DNA of 64,000 nucleotides from Enterobacter sp. CC120223-11 (GTDB lineage Bacteria; Pseudomonadota; Gammaproteobacteria; Enterobacterales; Enterobacteriaceae), in contig NZ_OBEF01000005.1 of the NCBI RefSeq assembly GCF_900215375.1, positions 62,001 through 126,000 on the forward strand, given 5' to 3'. The notes beneath the pieces are model-generated. The model was given only the letters and a program-made list of their open reading frames with translations. It was not told where the DNA came from and ran no database searches. Every line of letters starts with the position of its first letter. Position 1 is the first letter of the stretch. This document shows, one piece after another, positions 19,673-27,824 of the stretch. A program made the position numbers and the translations under genes.

Positions 19673-21529
19673 TTAAGCACGGTCACCGTTGTCAGGGAAC
19701 AGCATCGCGTCGCGCAGCAGATGATCGTTGCCGCGGCGGCGCGTGAAGCCGATGCGGTCGAAATATTCGAGGATCTGAATGGCCAGCTTGCGCCCGACGT
19801 TCAGGCTGTCGCGGAAGTCTGCCGCACAGGTTGAGCCACGCGCCTGATCCAGCTGGCGGATCAACGCCGCAAACTGCACAATCCGATCGTTTCGGTAATA
19901 ACGATCTTTGACGATCGCCGTAATCATGCCCTGCTGCGCCGCCTGCCGCAGCGTGACGCGCATCTCCTGCTCGTCTGCCCCCACCTTCTGCGCCAAATCT
20001 CGCACCCACCACGCTTCGTCACCAAACAGCGGCCCGGCTTTTTGCCACAGCGCGGCCTGCTCGTCGGTGAACCCGGCTTTGTGATCCGGCAGATGCAGCC
20101 AGCCGTGATGGCTGGCGATAAGACCTGACGCGCGCATCTGCTCCAGCAGCGCCAACACCAGCGCCTCATCTTCCATCGGCAAGGCGATACGGCGCAGACG
20201 TTCGCGGCCCGGACCTGGCTCATCGCGATGCTGATCGTGATAAATCGCCAGCGCGTTCAGCAGCTTTTCCTGCCAGCGTACAGCAAGGCTTGCGCTGAGA
20301 ATACTGTCACCCGCGCGCAGCAATTCCGGCTTCGCGGTCAGTTCAGTCAGACCTTCATTGTTAAGCTGCCGCGCCCAGCCAAACTCGCTCAGGCGGACCG
20401 CGTCGCGTTGCAGGTGAATGTCCAGCGCCTGCGCATCGGTTTCTGCGCCAGCCAGTTTTGCCAGCCAGCTCAGGTATTCCGGTTTACGTTTGCCGCGACG
20501 CGGCGGGTTGAGCGTCACCACCCGTGCGCCCGCCAGCGTCACGCGGGCAGAGATATCGCGCAGCACCAGGCGGTCGTTGTCTGCCAGCCACAGCGGCGTG
20601 TCGAACATCAGCTCCGCCAGGTTATTCTCCAGCAGCGACACGCGCCCGGTGATGTGGCTCGCCGCGTGATGGATGTGCAGCGGCTGCCACTGGCTCAGCG
20701 GCGTGTGGCACTGCAATTCGACAATCACGCGTTCCATCGGCTCCGGCGGCTCCTGCGCCAGCAGCCAGTCGCCGCGCGTCAGATCTTCTTTCTGCGCGTC
20801 GCCCGCAATATTCAGCGCGATGCGCTGCCCGGCGCGGGCCTGTTCTACCGACTGATTCTGCGCGTGCAGGCCGCGCACGCGCATCGGCTTGTTCACGCCC
20901 GTCAGCCACAGCGTGTCGCCCACGCTTACTTCGCCCGACAGCGCAGTGCCGGTCACCACCAGGCCTGCGCCCTTCACGGTGAAGGCACGGTCAATCGCCA
21001 GCCGGAAGCGCTGATGCTCCACGTGCTGGCGTTCGGCCAGCCGTAAAAGGTGGGCGCGCAGTTCGTCAATGCCCTGCATTTGCGTGGCGGCGGTTTCAAA
21101 TAACGAAACGTCCTCAAACCCGTATTCACGCAAAACATCCAGAATTTGCTGGCGAACTTCGGCGATACGGGCTGCATCCACGCGATCGGTTTTGGTCAGC
21201 GCGACGGTCAGCGTCGGCTTGCCCGTCAGCTGTAAAATCGCCAGATGCTCACGGGTTTGCGCCATCACGCCGTCGTCGGAGGCCACGACCAGCAGCGCGT
21301 GATCGATGCCGCCGACGCCCGCCAGCATGTTCGCCAGAAACTTTTCATGACCCGGCACGTCGATAAACCCCGGAACGCGCCCGTCGGGCTGCGGCCAGTA
21401 GGCGTAGCCCAGATCGATGGTCATGCCGCGGGCTTTCTCTTCGGGCAGGTGCGAGGCGTTCACCCCGGTGATGGCCTCCAGCAGCGTGGTTTTGCCGTGG
21501 TCGACGTGCCCGGCGGTGGCGATAATCAT
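19673..21529 (-). CDS. selB: Selenocysteine-specific elongation factor SelB
   Basis: GTPase that delivers Sec-tRNA(Sec) to UGA codons marked by a SECIS hairpin. The 618-residue protein (E. coli: 614) has an EF-Tu-like G domain with P-loop GHVDHGKT (residues 7-14), DVPGHEK (G3) and TKTD (G4), two beta-barrel domains ([19 protein letters not shown]), and four C-terminal winged helices (from about residue 375) that bind the SECIS element. It overlaps selA by 4 bases (ATGA), indicating coupled translation. The tRNA it serves, selC, lies at 55030. Confidence 0.97.
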   Translation of the reverse strand: MIIATAGHVDHGKTTLLEAITGVNASHLPEEKARGMTIDLGYAYWPQPDGRVPGFIDVPGHEKFLANMLAGVGGIDHALLVVASDDGVMAQTREHLAILQLTGKPTLTVALTKTDRVDAARIAEVRQQILDVLREYGFEDVSLFETAATQMQGIDELRAHLLRLAERQHVEHQRFRLAIDRAFTVKGAGLVVTGTALSGEVSVGDTLWLTGVNKPMRVRGLHAQNQSVEQARAGQRIALNIAGDAQKEDLTRGDWLLAQEPPEPMERVIVELQCHTPLSQWQPLHIHHAASHITGRVSLLENNLAELMFDTPLWLADNDRLVLRDISARVTLAGARVVTLNPPRRGKRKPEYLSWLAKLAGAETDAQALDIHLQRDAVRLSEFGWARQLNNEGLTELTAKPELLRAGDSILSASLAVRWQEKLLNALAIYHDQHRDEPGPGRERLRRIALPMEDEALVLALLEQMRASGLIASHHGWLHLPDHKAGFTDEQAALWQKAGPLFGDEAWWVRDLAQKVGADEQEMRVTLRQAAQQGMITAIVKDRYYRNDRIVQFAALIRQLDQARGSTCAADFRDSLNVGRKLAIQILEYFDRIGFTRRRGNDHLLRDAMLFPDNGDRA

Positions 21530-22914
21530 TTCAGCAGGTTCTCCAGAAAGCGCGATTCATCCTCAAGGCAGCGCAGGTCGAGCCACAGGCGCCCGTCATA
21601 AATACGCCCGAGGACGGGAAGCGCCAGGCGACGCCAGCGTTCGGCAAGCGCCTCAAGCGACGCGCCGCGCCCGTCATTGGGAGTAAACGTCAGTGCATGA
21701 GAAGGTAAACGATCGACCGGCAGCGAGCCGCTGCCAATCTGCGACAGGCAAGACTCCAGCAGCACGGTAAAATCCGGAAGCTGCGCCTGAAGCAGCGGCA
21801 GAAGGCGTTCGCCCAAGGCACGGATTTCATCTTCAGCGCGGGTTAATAAACGCAGCGTCGGCAAAGCCTGAGCCAGTTTTTCCGGGTGCAGATAGAGGCG
21901 CAGCGTGGCCTCCAGCGCCGCCAGGGTCATTTTATCGGCCCGCAGCGCACGCTTGAGCGGGTGGGATTGCAGCTTCGCAATGAGCTCCCGCTTGCCGACG
22001 ATGATCCCCGCCTGCGGGCCGCCGAGTAGCTTGTCGCCAGAGAAGCTCACCAGGCTCACGCCGCTGGCGATAAGCTCCTGTGGCATGGGCTCTTTCGGCA
22101 GGCCGTACTGGCTTAAATCCACCAGTGAACCGCTGCCCAAATCGGCCACCACAGCAATGCCTTGCTCCTGCCCGATGGTCGCCAGCTCCGCTTCGTCCAC
22201 CGCTTTGGTGAAGCCTTCCACGCTGTAGTTGCTGGTGTGGACCTTCATCAGCAGCGCAGTGTTTTCATTAACGGCTGCGCGGTAGTCCCGCGCGTGGGTG
22301 CGGTTGGTGGTGCCAACTTCATGCAGCACGCAGCCCGCCTGGCGCATCACGTCGGGAATGCGGAACGCACCGCCAATTTCCACCAGTTCACCGCGCGAAA
22401 CCACCACTTCTTTGCCGCCCGCCGTGGCCGCCAGCATCAGCAGCACCGCCGCGGCATTGTTGTTGACGATACAGGCGTCTTCCGCGCCCGTCAGACGGCA
22501 GAGCAATTCCGCCAGCGCACTGTCGCGGTGTCCGCGCCCGGCACCATCCAGCGAATATTCCAGCGTCACTGGAGAACGCATCACCTGAGCCACGGCCTCG
22601 ACGGCGGCCTCAGCCTGAAGCGCACGCCCGAGATTGGTGTGCAACACGGTGCCCGTGAGGTTAAACACCGGGCGCAGCGGGGTTTGCGCATCAGCGGCCA
22701 GCCTCGCGGCAGCGGCCTGCGGCCAGTTCTGACACCAGTCGGGCAGCGAACCGTTCTCGCGGATAGCCGCGCGAGCCTCGTCCTGCATCTGACGCAGCAC
22801 CGCCACGACCTGGCTGTGCCCGGCCTGTTCGACCAGTAGGGTAAAAGCAGGATCGCGCAGCAGGCGATCGGTGGCCGGAATCTGACTGAATAGCGAAGGA
22901 TTTTCAGTGTTCAT
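21526..22914 (-). CDS. selA: L-seryl-tRNA(Sec) selenium transferase
   Basis: PLP enzyme that converts Ser-tRNA(Sec) to Sec-tRNA(Sec) with selenophosphate. It has 462 residues (E. coli: 463). The N-terminal tRNA-binding region ([13 protein letters not shown]) is followed by [32 protein letters not shown] and the PLP lysine in [15 protein letters not shown] (about residue 294). The gene is immediately upstream of selB. The upstream flank carries no other selenium gene. Confidence 0.97.
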   Translation of the reverse strand: MNTENPSLFSQIPATDRLLRDPAFTLLVEQAGHSQVVAVLRQMQDEARAAIRENGSLPDWCQNWPQAAAARLAADAQTPLRPVFNLTGTVLHTNLGRALQAEAAVEAVAQVMRSPVTLEYSLDGAGRGHRDSALAELLCRLTGAEDACIVNNNAAAVLLMLAATAGGKEVVVSRGELVEIGGAFRIPDVMRQAGCVLHEVGTTNRTHARDYRAAVNENTALLMKVHTSNYSVEGFTKAVDEAELATIGQEQGIAVVADLGSGSLVDLSQYGLPKEPMPQELIASGVSLVSFSGDKLLGGPQAGIIVGKRELIAKLQSHPLKRALRADKMTLAALEATLRLYLHPEKLAQALPTLRLLTRAEDEIRALGERLLPLLQAQLPDFTVLLESCLSQIGSGSLPVDRLPSHALTFTPNDGRGASLEALAERWRRLALPVLGRIYDGRLWLDLRCLEDESRFLENLLK

Positions 22915-22933
22915 GAGTAACCCTGTTGTCTGC

Positions 22934-22960
22934 CGCCTCCCGACGGGAGAGGGGCTTTTG
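22934..22960. repeat. CCCTCTCCC-family palindrome upstream of selA
   Basis: The imperfect palindrome gcctcccgacgggagagggg belongs to a family of C/G-rich extragenic palindromes that recurs in this window at about 39571, 44208, 46929, 47082 and 50957. Confidence 0.5.
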
Positions 22961-22962
22961 GC

Positions 22963-23244
22963 TTAATCATATTGGTGAAAGCTGCGCCTCTCAATGCGCT
23001 GGCGCGGGGTTTTGGTGAAAAGCTGACGATAATACTGGGTCGCTGCCGTGAGGGCGGAATGAAGCGGGATATGAAAAGGCGGACGGCCTGGTTGCAATCG
23101 GATCGCAGAATCATTGCTTCCTGAAGGACTGTTCACTGGCTGATTGGCAATCACAATACGCCTGAAATCGGAAAATTGATGCGGGGAAACAGGAACAGCC
23201 TTGCAGAATATTCTCAGCCAGCGGTGGTGTTTTCTCAACGCCAA
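22963..23244 (-). pseudogene. Decayed AraC-family regulator fragment
   Basis: A 93-codon frame whose product resembles the C-terminal helix-turn-helix region of AraC-type regulators: VSPHQFSDFRRIVIA followed by SAIRL and QYYRQLFTKTPRQR, in the right order but with a garbled middle. It is too short for a functional regulator and the family sensing domain is absent. I read it as a remnant; coincidence cannot be excluded. It is divergent from the serine-hydrolase gene. The remainder of the 387-base gap between selA and that gene shows no other coding sequence. Confidence 0.35.
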
Positions 23245-23301
23245 AAACGCTATAAAAATTGCTTATTTCCCTATCTTTTAATGAGTTACATGGACGTTAT
23301 T

Positions 23302-24558
23302 ATGAAAATACGATTTTCATTGAAGGCTTCTGTTGCCACTACGCTATTGGCACTGGCGCTGAGCCAGTCTGCCTGCGCCTCTCCGCTACTCACCAACGTA
23401 AAACCGGAAACCACCCAGGACGTATGGCACATGCCCGGAATCTGGGCAACCGGCGTGATCAAAAACGATGCAGGCAATATCTATCCGCTTACCCGCGCCT
23501 CAACGGGGCTGTCGCTTGACAACATCTATTATCAGCACCTGAACGAAACGCTGTCCGTGATAGAAACCGTTGCCAGCAGCGCCACGCTGGGATTACTGGT
23601 ATTGCGCGACAATCAAATTCTGTATGAAACCTATTTTGACAAGGCCATTAATAGCGAATCTACGGTAGACAAAGATCCGGGAGGCGATATTACTAAATCA
23701 CTCTTCCCGAGCTATTCGGTGGGAAAATCCATCACTTCTTCTGCTATTGGTCTGGCGGTACAGGCGAAAAAAATTGAATCAATTGATGATCCAATGGAAA
23801 AATATGCGCCGGTGCTGAAAAAATCCGGCTACAACGGCGTATCTATTCGCAACGTGCTGAATATGTCCAGCGGCGTCTATTTTAATGAAGGTTATACGCC
23901 AGGCTCAGGCATTTCTGACATGCTGCTCTATTTAACCGTGCCCTGGAATACCATCGATGGCTTTGTTGCCGAACAAAAGAAACGAATTCCTGGCTTCGAG
24001 GCTGGCGATTATTACAACTACAGCAGCCTGGACCCCGCAGCCCTGGGCACCGTGGTGCGCGGCGCGACGGGTCAAAAAATGGTGCCCTGGTTACAGGAGA
24101 ATTTGTGGAAGAAAGCAGGTATGGAGAGCCACGCCAATGTGCAGATTGACAATGGTGGGCTTGAACTCGGTTTTTGTTGCATTAAAGCGACACTGAAAGA
24201 TTTTGGTCGCTTCGGCCTGATTTACGCTAACGCCGGAAGGCTGAATGGCCAGCAAATATTGCCGGAAGCATGGGTGAATATGTCGACCAAAGCGGTGAAT
24301 TATCCAAAAGGATCGCTGGAAGCCAGCGCCTCAACAATGGGTTATGGTAACCAGTGGTGGATCCCCAAAGATAACGCGGGCGATTTCCTGGCTGTAGGTC
24401 TGTACGGCCAGTTTATTTATGTCGACCCTGAGCATAAGATTGTTATTGCCAAAACATCAAACGATGTAAACGGGGAAGCGAAAAATAAGCTCTATGCCGA
24501 CCAGATGATGGCGTTCTTCCGCAGTATCCGTAACGCGGCACTTGCTGTTCCACATTGA
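23302..24558 (+). CDS. Exported serine hydrolase (beta-lactamase/class C-like fold)
   Basis: A serine-active hydrolase of the penicillin-binding-protein/class C beta-lactamase superfamily; substrate unknown. Starting at the ATG at 23302 (MKIRFSLKASVATTLLALALS) gives a signal peptide with probable cleavage after SACA; an in-frame ATG at 23290 is an alternative. The length is 418 residues. The catalytic S-x-x-K is SVGK in FPSYSVGKSITSSAIG, the second motif is YYNYSSLDPAALG, and the third-motif region reads AVGLYGQFIYVDP rather than a canonical KTG/HTG. This pattern fits 6-aminohexanoate hydrolase or esterase-type relatives better than antibiotic-degrading enzymes. AT content is higher than in selA. 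Confidence 0.85.
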   Translation: MKIRFSLKASVATTLLALALSQSACASPLLTNVKPETTQDVWHMPGIWATGVIKNDAGNIYPLTRASTGLSLDNIYYQHLNETLSVIETVASSATLGLLVLRDNQILYETYFDKAINSESTVDKDPGGDITKSLFPSYSVGKSITSSAIGLAVQAKKIESIDDPMEKYAPVLKKSGYNGVSIRNVLNMSSGVYFNEGYTPGSGISDMLLYLTVPWNTIDGFVAEQKKRIPGFEAGDYYNYSSLDPAALGTVVRGATGQKMVPWLQENLWKKAGMESHANVQIDNGGLELGFCCIKATLKDFGRFGLIYANAGRLNGQQILPEAWVNMSTKAVNYPKGSLEASASTMGYGNQWWIPKDNAGDFLAVGLYGQFIYVDPEHKIVIAKTSNDVNGEAKNKLYADQMMAFFRSIRNAALAVPH

Positions 24559-24599
24559 ATTTAGCTGCCTGGCCGCCGGTATCGCGGCTCAGGTTCGCC

Positions 24600-24707
24600 A
24601 TTGATGAAGTGCTTAATAAGACTAAAGAGTTGCCTGATGATGAGCAGTTGAAGGTTATGGATTTCTTGGAGGGCGTTATTACCCGGGTTGGGCTTGAGGG
24701 GCTGTGA
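24600..24707 (+). pseudogene. C-terminal remnant of a small regulator-like gene
   Basis: A 35-codon tail, IDEVLNKTKELPDDEQLKVM...GVITRVGLEGL then TGA, has no start codon of its own. Its LPDDEQLKVMDFLEGV segment resembles the helical tails of small XRE-type regulators or antitoxins; this is a weak assignment. A diverged copy of its end (frame GVVVRMEVESF) can be read at about 27441-27473, downstream of cdiI, suggesting the two immunity tails share an origin. Confidence 0.35.
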
Positions 24708-24722
24708 ATTTGTGGAAATCTT

Positions 24723-24743
24723 TCCCGCCTGTTGGGGGCGGGA
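24723..24743 (-). terminator. Terminator-like hairpin downstream of the DUF3916-like gene
   Basis: The 7-bp stem tcccgcc/ggcggga is, on the minus strand, followed by aagattt. The same sequence context (aatttg.gaaa..ct..cccgcc) flanks the hairpin downstream of cdiI at 27479, so the two look homologous. Confidence 0.55.
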
Positions 24744-24869
24744 GTTTGCAGGATTGGTTTGGATTCACACAAGGCTAAATCTAATCTGACAGACCTGCGT
24801 ATAGACTGAATCGGAGACTGCAAGCGACACAAAAGATCACTCATATTGATGTTCCGTAAATACTTTCGA

Positions 24870-25412
24870 TCACTGCAGTTGCCCATAATACCAACGCTCA
24901 CCTGAAAACCACTCATCAGTGTCGTCACTACCATAATAATCAAGTGTAATGCCCAATTCCTGCACGCCATCCGGAAGAATAAGCCCCCACTCCCGGGCAA
25001 GGCTTCGTTCTCTCAGGAGTATCGATGAGCCATTTTCAGAGCTCCCCTCGGTAATAAAGCTTTGGAAGTACTCCTCAGATCGAAATAAACAGACCTCACT
25101 CGTAAACATATCAGGAAGGCAAATTACAGTAGTAATTCTTGGAACGTTATCGAGACCTGTTGTGGCAAGTATTAAGTTAGAACAGGCGTTAATCATGGCC
25201 TGTGCACACACTAACTTAGTTTTCTGCTTACTGTGTTTTCCTTCGATAAGATTAATTTCTACGGGGATCTTGTAATTCCAGTAATGCTCGTCCAAAGAAA
25301 AAACTGCGCGTTCCGGGTTATGGAAGGTTTCAGCCCAGCGGTTAAGTGATTTAATGCGACGGGAAATGTTTCTTACTTTTGTACGGTTATCCCTGCATAA
25401 ACGCCTACTCAT
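24870..25412 (-). CDS. DUF3916-like protein, candidate orphan immunity protein
   Basis: A 180-residue cytosolic protein without signal peptide or membrane segment. The arrangement SLNRWAETF, HYWNYKIPVEINLIEGK (about 44-60), CAQAMINAC, ICLPDMFTSEVCLF, AREWGLILPDGVQELG and a C-terminal GERWYYGQL matches my memory of the DUF3916 family. Its biochemical role is unknown to me. Composition is AT-richer than the core genes. Its downstream flank resembles that of cdiI, so it may be an immunity protein left over from an earlier toxin module. That role is inference. Confidence 0.6.
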   Translation of the reverse strand: MSRRLCRDNRTKVRNISRRIKSLNRWAETFHNPERAVFSLDEHYWNYKIPVEINLIEGKHSKQKTKLVCAQAMINACSNLILATTGLDNVPRITTVICLPDMFTSEVCLFRSEEYFQSFITEGSSENGSSILLRERSLAREWGLILPDGVQELGITLDYYGSDDTDEWFSGERWYYGQLQ

Positions 25413-25577
25413 ACTTTTACACTCTTGGTTGTTTCATTGATTGCCGAGTTAAACGAACAGGCAGTATTTTTATTCTTACGGTTCTATTTTCATTCCAAAT
25501 CCATATCTTCACAGTAATAAGAGGTATCATTAGGGCCACCAAAATATTGGCGACCCTGCTGGTAAACGAAATTTATT

Positions 25578-26243
25578 TTACAACTGTGTTTTATTGTAAT
25601 TTGGCGAACGGGGGCCATACAGCAAACCACCGTTTGAGCCTGCACTGAACATACGTGCGCCAGTAACCTGTGCAATATCATGGGCTTTATCAGTCGATGA
25701 ATTTGCGATTTGCGTGATGGCTGCGGTCAGCAAAATGCCAATCAATCCTCCACCACTATTGTTTTGACCTTCGTTGCTCGATGCCGTTGCCCCACCCGTC
25801 CATAACTCTTTACCGGTGCGTGAATCCACCAGACGTGCAGTTGCAGTCACTCGCGTATCGCTATTCACAACCTGATAAGAGGTACCGTAATCAGTAATTG
25901 AGATATACATCACTGCATCGGCACCAAAGGTATCATGCAATTTTTTAAGCGGGACAGAGCTGATATCATCCGGGTTAGTCACGCCGTTTTGTTTAAATGT
26001 TTCACTCACAACCGCAACCGGGAAGACATAATACCCGGATTCTGCCAATGGCATCGTCACAACGCTCAGCAAGCTATTGCTGGCATTGACATCCGGTGAC
26101 TGATTTTTAGGTGGCAACACCAGAATGCTGCGCGGCTTGCTTTCCCTGAATGCAGAATAGTCAGTCGATTTTTTATTTCCGGTGGTACAACCCGTTGCTA
26201 ACAGTGCCAGAGCAAGAGTAAAGCATGCGAATAATCCTTTCAT
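25578..26243 (-). CDS. GNA1162-family (DUF799) lipoprotein
   Basis: A 221-residue predicted outer-membrane lipoprotein. The signal LALALLATGC puts the lipidated Cys at about residue 19, with Thr at +2. The body shows SILVLPPKNQSPDVNA, MPLAESGYYVFPVAVV, FGADAVMYISITDYG and DSRTGKELWTGGA, the pattern of the neisserial GNA1162 / DUF799 family, which has a TolB-like N-terminal fold. It is the last of three closely spaced lipoprotein genes, separated by a single base from the DUF4810 gene, so they form one operon and probably one complex. Confidence 0.85.
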   Translation of the reverse strand: MKGLFACFTLALALLATGCTTGNKKSTDYSAFRESKPRSILVLPPKNQSPDVNASNSLLSVVTMPLAESGYYVFPVAVVSETFKQNGVTNPDDISSVPLKKLHDTFGADAVMYISITDYGTSYQVVNSDTRVTATARLVDSRTGKELWTGGATASSNEGQNNSGGGLIGILLTAAITQIANSSTDKAHDIAQVTGARMFSAGSNGGLLYGPRSPNYNKTQL

Positions 26244-26244
26244 G

Positions 26245-26601
26245 TTATTGTCCTTTTAATTTTTTGGCAGTCAGGAAGTTGATATAAGACGCCGATTCCG
26301 GGTATTGATTTTTTTCTGCATTGAACTCAGCCATTGCCAAGTCTGCATTCCCGGTATTACCGTAAAGCATTCCCAGTTGAGCATGAACACCCGGTGGAAC
26401 AGGTTTATTATTTGACTTCGACTGTTCAACCAGCTTCTGCAGCTTAGCAATTTGCTCCTGCGGGCTGGTTTCATTGGTGTAAAAGTGATAAACAGAATCC
26501 TGATAGCCGTCCCAGTTATATATCTTTTGTGGCTTTTGGGCAGCACAACCGGTCAGTATCAACACCACCGCGCAGAGCATTACTTTATTAATTTTATTCA
26601 T
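26245..26601 (-). CDS. DUF4810-family lipoprotein
   Basis: A 118-residue lipoprotein with signal VVLILTGC and mature N-terminus CAAQKPQKIYNWDGYQ, the DUF4810 hallmark. The rest is helical with one TPR-like pair (HAQLGMLYGNTGNADLAMAEF). It lies between a CsgG-like and a GNA1162-like gene with gaps of 12 bases and 1 base, an arrangement I recognise from other Gram-negative genomes. Ribosome site AAAAGGAATT. It probably scaffolds the other two at the outer membrane. Confidence 0.85.
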   Translation of the reverse strand: MNKINKVMLCAVVLILTGCAAQKPQKIYNWDGYQDSVYHFYTNETSPQEQIAKLQKLVEQSKSNNKPVPPGVHAQLGMLYGNTGNADLAMAEFNAEKNQYPESASYINFLTAKKLKGQ

Positions 26602-26613
26602 TTTTAATTCCTT

Positions 26614-27291
26614 TTAATTAGTATTCCCAGGATTCCAGGTGCCGTTTCCAATAGCAGTAACCAGATTATTTACTGACTCCCGGATTGCCAGATCCAATAC
26701 TTTGCCGTTTAACGTAGAGTCGTAACTGGTGGTACCGCCAAAGCCAAGGATTTCGCGATTAGACAGCTCGTATTCTCCGGCCCCTTGAGTGGTGTAAACC
26801 ACCTCGGACGTTTTTACATTGACGACGTTGAGGGCAACTTTGGCATATGCGACCTGCGATTTTCCTCGGCCTAATATACCAAACAGTGCTCTGTCGCCAG
26901 TTTCTTTACGACCAAATTCAGTTACATCTCCCGTAATGACATAGGTCGCACCTTTCAGCGTCTGGCCTTTGCCACTGATGTTGGCTTCAGTTTTGATCTC
27001 ATCCATATTGGAGCGATCCAGGACATTAAAGCGACCTGTTTGTTGTAGATGGGTGACCAAAATTGTTTTCGACTGATTACCCAGTCGATCCACACCATCT
27101 GAAAATATGCCATTCATGTAGCTTGAGCGGTTATCGAATTTCCCAACCGCTATAAGACTACGCTGCCCCTGCCAGACTGTTTGTGCTGTTTCAACTTTAG
27201 CGACTTCAACAGAGCGGGAAGATTCCGTAGCACAACCCACTAAAAGTAAGGCGGTTAAGCTTAGAGAACCTGCTATCATCTTTTTAATCAT
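26614..27291 (-). CDS. CsgG/HfaB-family lipoprotein
   Basis: A 225-residue member of the CsgG superfamily, whose founding member forms the curli secretion pore. Lipoprotein signal LTALLLVGC with mature CATESSRSVEVAK; then LIAVGKFDNRSSYMNG, LVTHLQQTGRFNVLDRSNMDE, ATYVITGDVTEFGRK and LNVVNVKTSEVVYTTQGAGEYE. It is shorter than E. coli CsgG (277 residues), so it may lack part of the pore-forming segments. No curli genes (csgA, csgB, csgE, csgF) are nearby. First gene of the lipoprotein operon, with ribosome site AAAAGGAATAATATAC. Confidence 0.85.
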   Translation of the reverse strand: MIKKMIAGSLSLTALLLVGCATESSRSVEVAKVETAQTVWQGQRSLIAVGKFDNRSSYMNGIFSDGVDRLGNQSKTILVTHLQQTGRFNVLDRSNMDEIKTEANISGKGQTLKGATYVITGDVTEFGRKETGDRALFGILGRGKSQVAYAKVALNVVNVKTSEVVYTTQGAGEYELSNREILGFGGTTSYDSTLNGKVLDLAIRESVNNLVTAIGNGTWNPGNTN

Positions 27292-27478
27292 GTATATTAT
27301 TCCTTTTGTACATTAATAAGACAAATCTTCATCCACTAATATTAGTGATGCTACATTGTGGGTTTTTCCGAACGAGTTTTAGTTCGATTAATTGTAATAG
27401 CTGAAGCCTCCTCATGGTTTATTTATAGGGCGTTGTAGTTCGGATGGAGGTGGAGAGCTTTAAATTTGAGAAAAATCC

Positions 27479-27499
27479 TCCCGCCCGGATAGGGCGGGA
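27479..27499 (-). terminator. Terminator of the cdiBAI transcript
   Basis: The perfect 8-bp stem tcccgccc/gggcggga, read on the minus strand, is followed by ggatttttctc, giving a U-tract. It lies directly downstream of cdiI. Between it and the CsgG-like gene (27292-27478) no intact gene is seen. Confidence 0.85.
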
Positions 27500-27509
27500 T
27501 GTTTAATGG

Positions 27510-27824
27510 CTAACAGAAGTCTGGATCTATATGACCTTCTGCTTTCAGGATCTCCAGAAAACGATTATACGCAACATCATCACGCTCCAATATATCATCA
27601 AGCAACTTCTCTTTTATTAAAGCCCAATGATATATTCCATTTATATGTGTGGAAAAATATTCAAACGCACCATGCAATGTAGAATCAATAACTTGAACAT
27701 TTTTTTCCTTATAGGCGATCAAACCACCGTAGTTCTTAGGCAACCCTAAAAAAAGGGTTTCGCTTCCAAGCCAATATATGGCGAACACATCCACTATGGT
27801 TCCATCGTTCTCTTGTATTTTCAT
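27510..27824 (-). CDS. cdiI: Predicted CdiI immunity protein
   Basis: A 104-residue cytosolic protein predicted to neutralise the CdiA C-terminal toxin next to it. Its ATG overlaps the cdiA stop by 4 bases (ATGA), the usual coupling of cdiA and cdiI. The sequence is acidic, without signal or membrane segment ([39 protein letters not shown]); I do not recognise its family. Assignment rests on position and size. Immunity proteins are variable, so weak similarity to known families is expected. Confidence 0.75.
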   Translation of the reverse strand: MKIQENDGTIVDVFAIYWLGSETLFLGLPKNYGGLIAYKEKNVQVIDSTLHGAFEYFSTHINGIYHWALIKEKLLDDILERDDVAYNRFLEILKAEGHIDPDFC

